Positions 5,748 through 6,920 of a stretch of DNA of 6,920 nucleotides are shown piece by piece. The stretch lies in contig VAZL01000190.1 of the NCBI GenBank assembly GCA_005883445.1, positions 1 to 6,920 on the forward strand, given 5' to 3'. Every line of letters begins with the position of its first letter. The stretch's first letter is position 1. The stretch comes from Alphaproteobacteria bacterium (GTDB lineage: Bacteria; Pseudomonadota; Alphaproteobacteria; Rhizobiales; Xanthobacteraceae). The position numbers were made by a program, and so were the translations under genes. The notes beneath the pieces were generated by a model. It made no database searches. It was not told the origin of the DNA and worked only from the letters and a program-made list of their open reading frames with translations.

Positions 5748-6365
5748 ATGATCGGCAAGCTCAAGGGCATCATCGACAGCTACGGCGAGGATTTCATCGT
5801 CCTCGACGTCAATGGCGTCGGCTACCTGGTGCAATGCTCCGCGCGCACGCTGCAGGAATTGCCGGGCGTCGGCCAGCCTATCACGCTCTCGATCGAAACC
5901 TATGTGCGCGAGGATCAGATCAGGTTGTTCGGGTTTCGCACCGACGTCGAGCGCGAATGGTTCCGTCTGCTGCAGACGGTGCAGGGTGTCGGTGCCAAGG
6001 TCGCGCTCTCCGTGCTCGGCACGCTCAAGCCCGCCGATCTCGCGTCCGCCATCGCCATGCGCGACAAGGCGATGGTCGCGCGCTCTCCTGGCGTCGGCCC
6101 CAAGGTCGCCGAGCGCATCGTGACGGAATTGAAGGACAAGGCGCCGGCGTTCGCCGATCTCGATCCAGCGGTGATCCGGCTCTCCGGCGCGATCGAGGAC
6201 AGGCGCGCGCCGCAGCCGGTCGTGGACGCAGTCTCCGCGCTGGTCAATCTCGGCTACGGCCAGCCGCAGGCCGCGGCGGCCGTGGCCGCCGCGGCGCGCA
6301 GCGCGGGCGAGGGCGTGGATACCGCGCGGCTGATCCGGCTCGGGTTGAAGGAGCTTGCGAAATGA
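5748..6365 (+). CDS. ruvA: Holliday junction DNA helicase subunit RuvA
   Basis: RuvA tetramers bind four-way junctions and load the RuvB hexamer motor for branch migration. 205 residues, typical length. Domain I, an OB-fold, covers about 1-64 (MIGKLKGIIDSYGEDFIVLD, then VREDQIRLFGF). Domain II carries the two helix-hairpin-helix DNA-binding motifs: LLQTVQGVGAKVALSVL (74-90) and SPGVGPKVAERIVTELKDK (113-131). An Ala/Pro-rich linker follows, then RuvB-contacting domain III, about 156-205 (VVDAVSALVNLGYGQPQAA, ending LIRLGLKELAK). ATG 5748 is fixed by the canonical MIGKLKG start; AGG lies 7 bases upstream, a weak site. The stop overlaps an out-of-frame ATG (ATGA). Confidence 0.97.
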   Translation: MIGKLKGIIDSYGEDFIVLDVNGVGYLVQCSARTLQELPGVGQPITLSIETYVREDQIRLFGFRTDVEREWFRLLQTVQGVGAKVALSVLGTLKPADLASAIAMRDKAMVARSPGVGPKVAERIVTELKDKAPAFADLDPAVIRLSGAIEDRRAPQPVVDAVSALVNLGYGQPQAAAAVAAAARSAGEGVDTARLIRLGLKELAK

Positions 6366-6384
6366 TGGAAGCGGACCTGGTTTG

Positions 6385-6779
6385 ATGCTGAACGATCGCG
6401 ACCGGGAGCTGATCGCTATCGCAACGACTGGCAGGAGGTCGGCGCGGCGCTGCGCACGCGCGATGGACGCATCTATACCGGCGTCAATCTCGATGCCTAT
6501 TTGGGCCGCATGGCGGTGTGCGCCGAGGCGGTGGCGCTCGGTCGCGCGGTCACCGACGTCGGCGAGACCGGGATCGAGACGATCGTGGCGGTGCGCCATC
6601 CGGAGCCGGCCGAAACGGATCAGGCCATCGTGGTGGTGTCGCCGTGCGGGAGCTGCCGCGAGCTGATTTGGGACTATGATCGCAATGCCCGCGTCATCGT
6701 ACCCAGCGCAAACGGGCCCGTGGTCGCTGGGATCGGCGAGTTGCTGCCGAACAAGTACAGCCGGGAGCGCACGCTGTGA
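6385..6779 (+). pseudogene. Cytidine deaminase-family gene, N-terminus frameshifted/deleted
   Basis: Zinc-dependent nucleoside deaminase family, which normally converts (deoxy)cytidine to (deoxy)uridine. The main frame reads RYRNDWQEVGAALRTRDGRI, then TGVNLDAYLGRMAVCAEAVA, and ends ELLPNKYSRERTL at stop 6777-6779. It keeps the zinc ligands and catalytic Glu: CAE (Cys codon 6519, Glu 6525) and PCGSC (Cys codons 6645 and 6654). GVNLD replaces the usual G-N-x-E, so an atypical branch. That frame has no ATG or GTG before ATG 6510; the first candidate is TTG 6501, past the substrate-binding loop. The expected N-terminus, MLNDRDRELI from ATG 6385, lies in another frame and meets the main frame around 6411-6420. 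Only about 8 residues then separate 'LI' from 'VGAA', against about 18 in Bacillus Cdd, so roughly 10 codons plus a base are missing. It is either a decaying gene or a sequencing/assembly error. It sits 19 bases after ruvA and 10 before ruvB. Confidence 0.75.
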
Positions 6780-6789
6780 GGATGCTGCG

Positions 6790-6920
6790 TTGAGCTCGAC
6801 CCCCCGCCGCCTGGTGACGGCCGAACGCCGCGACGACGACGCTGCCGACGGCTCGCTGCGCCCGCAGCGGCTCGGCGAGTTCATCGGTCAGCAGCAGGCG
6901 CGCTCGAACCTGTCGGTGTT
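6790..6920 (+). CDS. ruvB: Holliday junction DNA helicase subunit RuvB, N-terminal fragment
   Basis: AAA+ ATPase that drives branch migration with RuvA. Only 43 codons lie in the window: SSTPRRLVTAERRDDDA, then GSLRPQRLGEFIGQQQARSN. The segment LRPQRLGEFIGQ, just ahead of the ATPase core, is characteristic of RuvB; Walker motifs lie beyond the edge. I place the start at TTG 6790, because GAGG (6778-6781) stands 8 bases upstream and the usual MSSTPRRLV-type N-terminus begins there. No ATG or GTG exists in this frame in the short interval, and ATG 6782 reads into a stop after three codons. The ribosome-binding site overlaps the stop of the preceding deaminase frame, so translation of the two was probably coupled. 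Confidence 0.93.
   Translation, partial: MSSTPRRLVTAERRDDDAADGSLRPQRLGEFIGQQQARSNLSV

Noticed and set aside
5637..6884. 415-codon open frame on the minus strand across ruvA, the deaminase gene and ruvB
   Set aside because: An antisense shadow typical of high-GC DNA: Arg/Ala/Asp-rich with no recognisable domain, and it covers genes identified with confidence on the other strand.

Overview
The window reads as a housekeeping stretch of an alphaproteobacterial chromosome, most likely Hyphomicrobiales (Rhizobiales) of the Bradyrhizobium/Xanthobacter type. The grounds are very high GC with strong GC preference at third codon positions, a DUF4164-zapA pair, a 6S RNA between zapA and the 5-formyl-THF cyclo-ligase gene, and alphaproteobacterial-looking protein sequences throughout. 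All assignments come from reading the translations and from memory of the families; no search was run.

Layout: on the minus strand, 1-1228 holds the 5' two thirds or so of a transketolase gene (tkt), running off the left edge. A 242-base divergent control region follows. From there everything is on the plus strand: a DUF4164 coiled-coil protein and zapA (cell division), the ssrS 6S RNA, 5-formyltetrahydrofolate cyclo-ligase, and a YmdB-type metallophosphoesterase 3 bases behind it. After a 253-base gap comes yebC. A 306-base gap holding a strongly palindromic repeat element separates yebC from the Holliday-junction genes ruvC and ruvA. Between ruvA and ruvB sits a cytidine-deaminase-family gene whose N-terminus is disrupted. 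ruvB runs off the right edge from a TTG start.

How they work together: DUF4164-zapA-ssrS-cyclo-ligase-ymdB looks like one expression block driven from a TTGACG/TAAGAT promoter, with 6S RNA inside it. RuvA, RuvB and RuvC form the branch-migration and resolution complex for recombinational repair; yebC upstream of ruvC is a common gene order.

I found no mobile element with a transposase, no CRISPR, no tRNA or rRNA, and no sign of a novel defence or biosynthetic system. The points worth a second look are the broken deaminase gene inside the ruv cluster, the palindromic intergenic element at 4866-5024, the back-to-back -35 boxes between tkt and DUF4164, and the long ruvC-ruvA gap.
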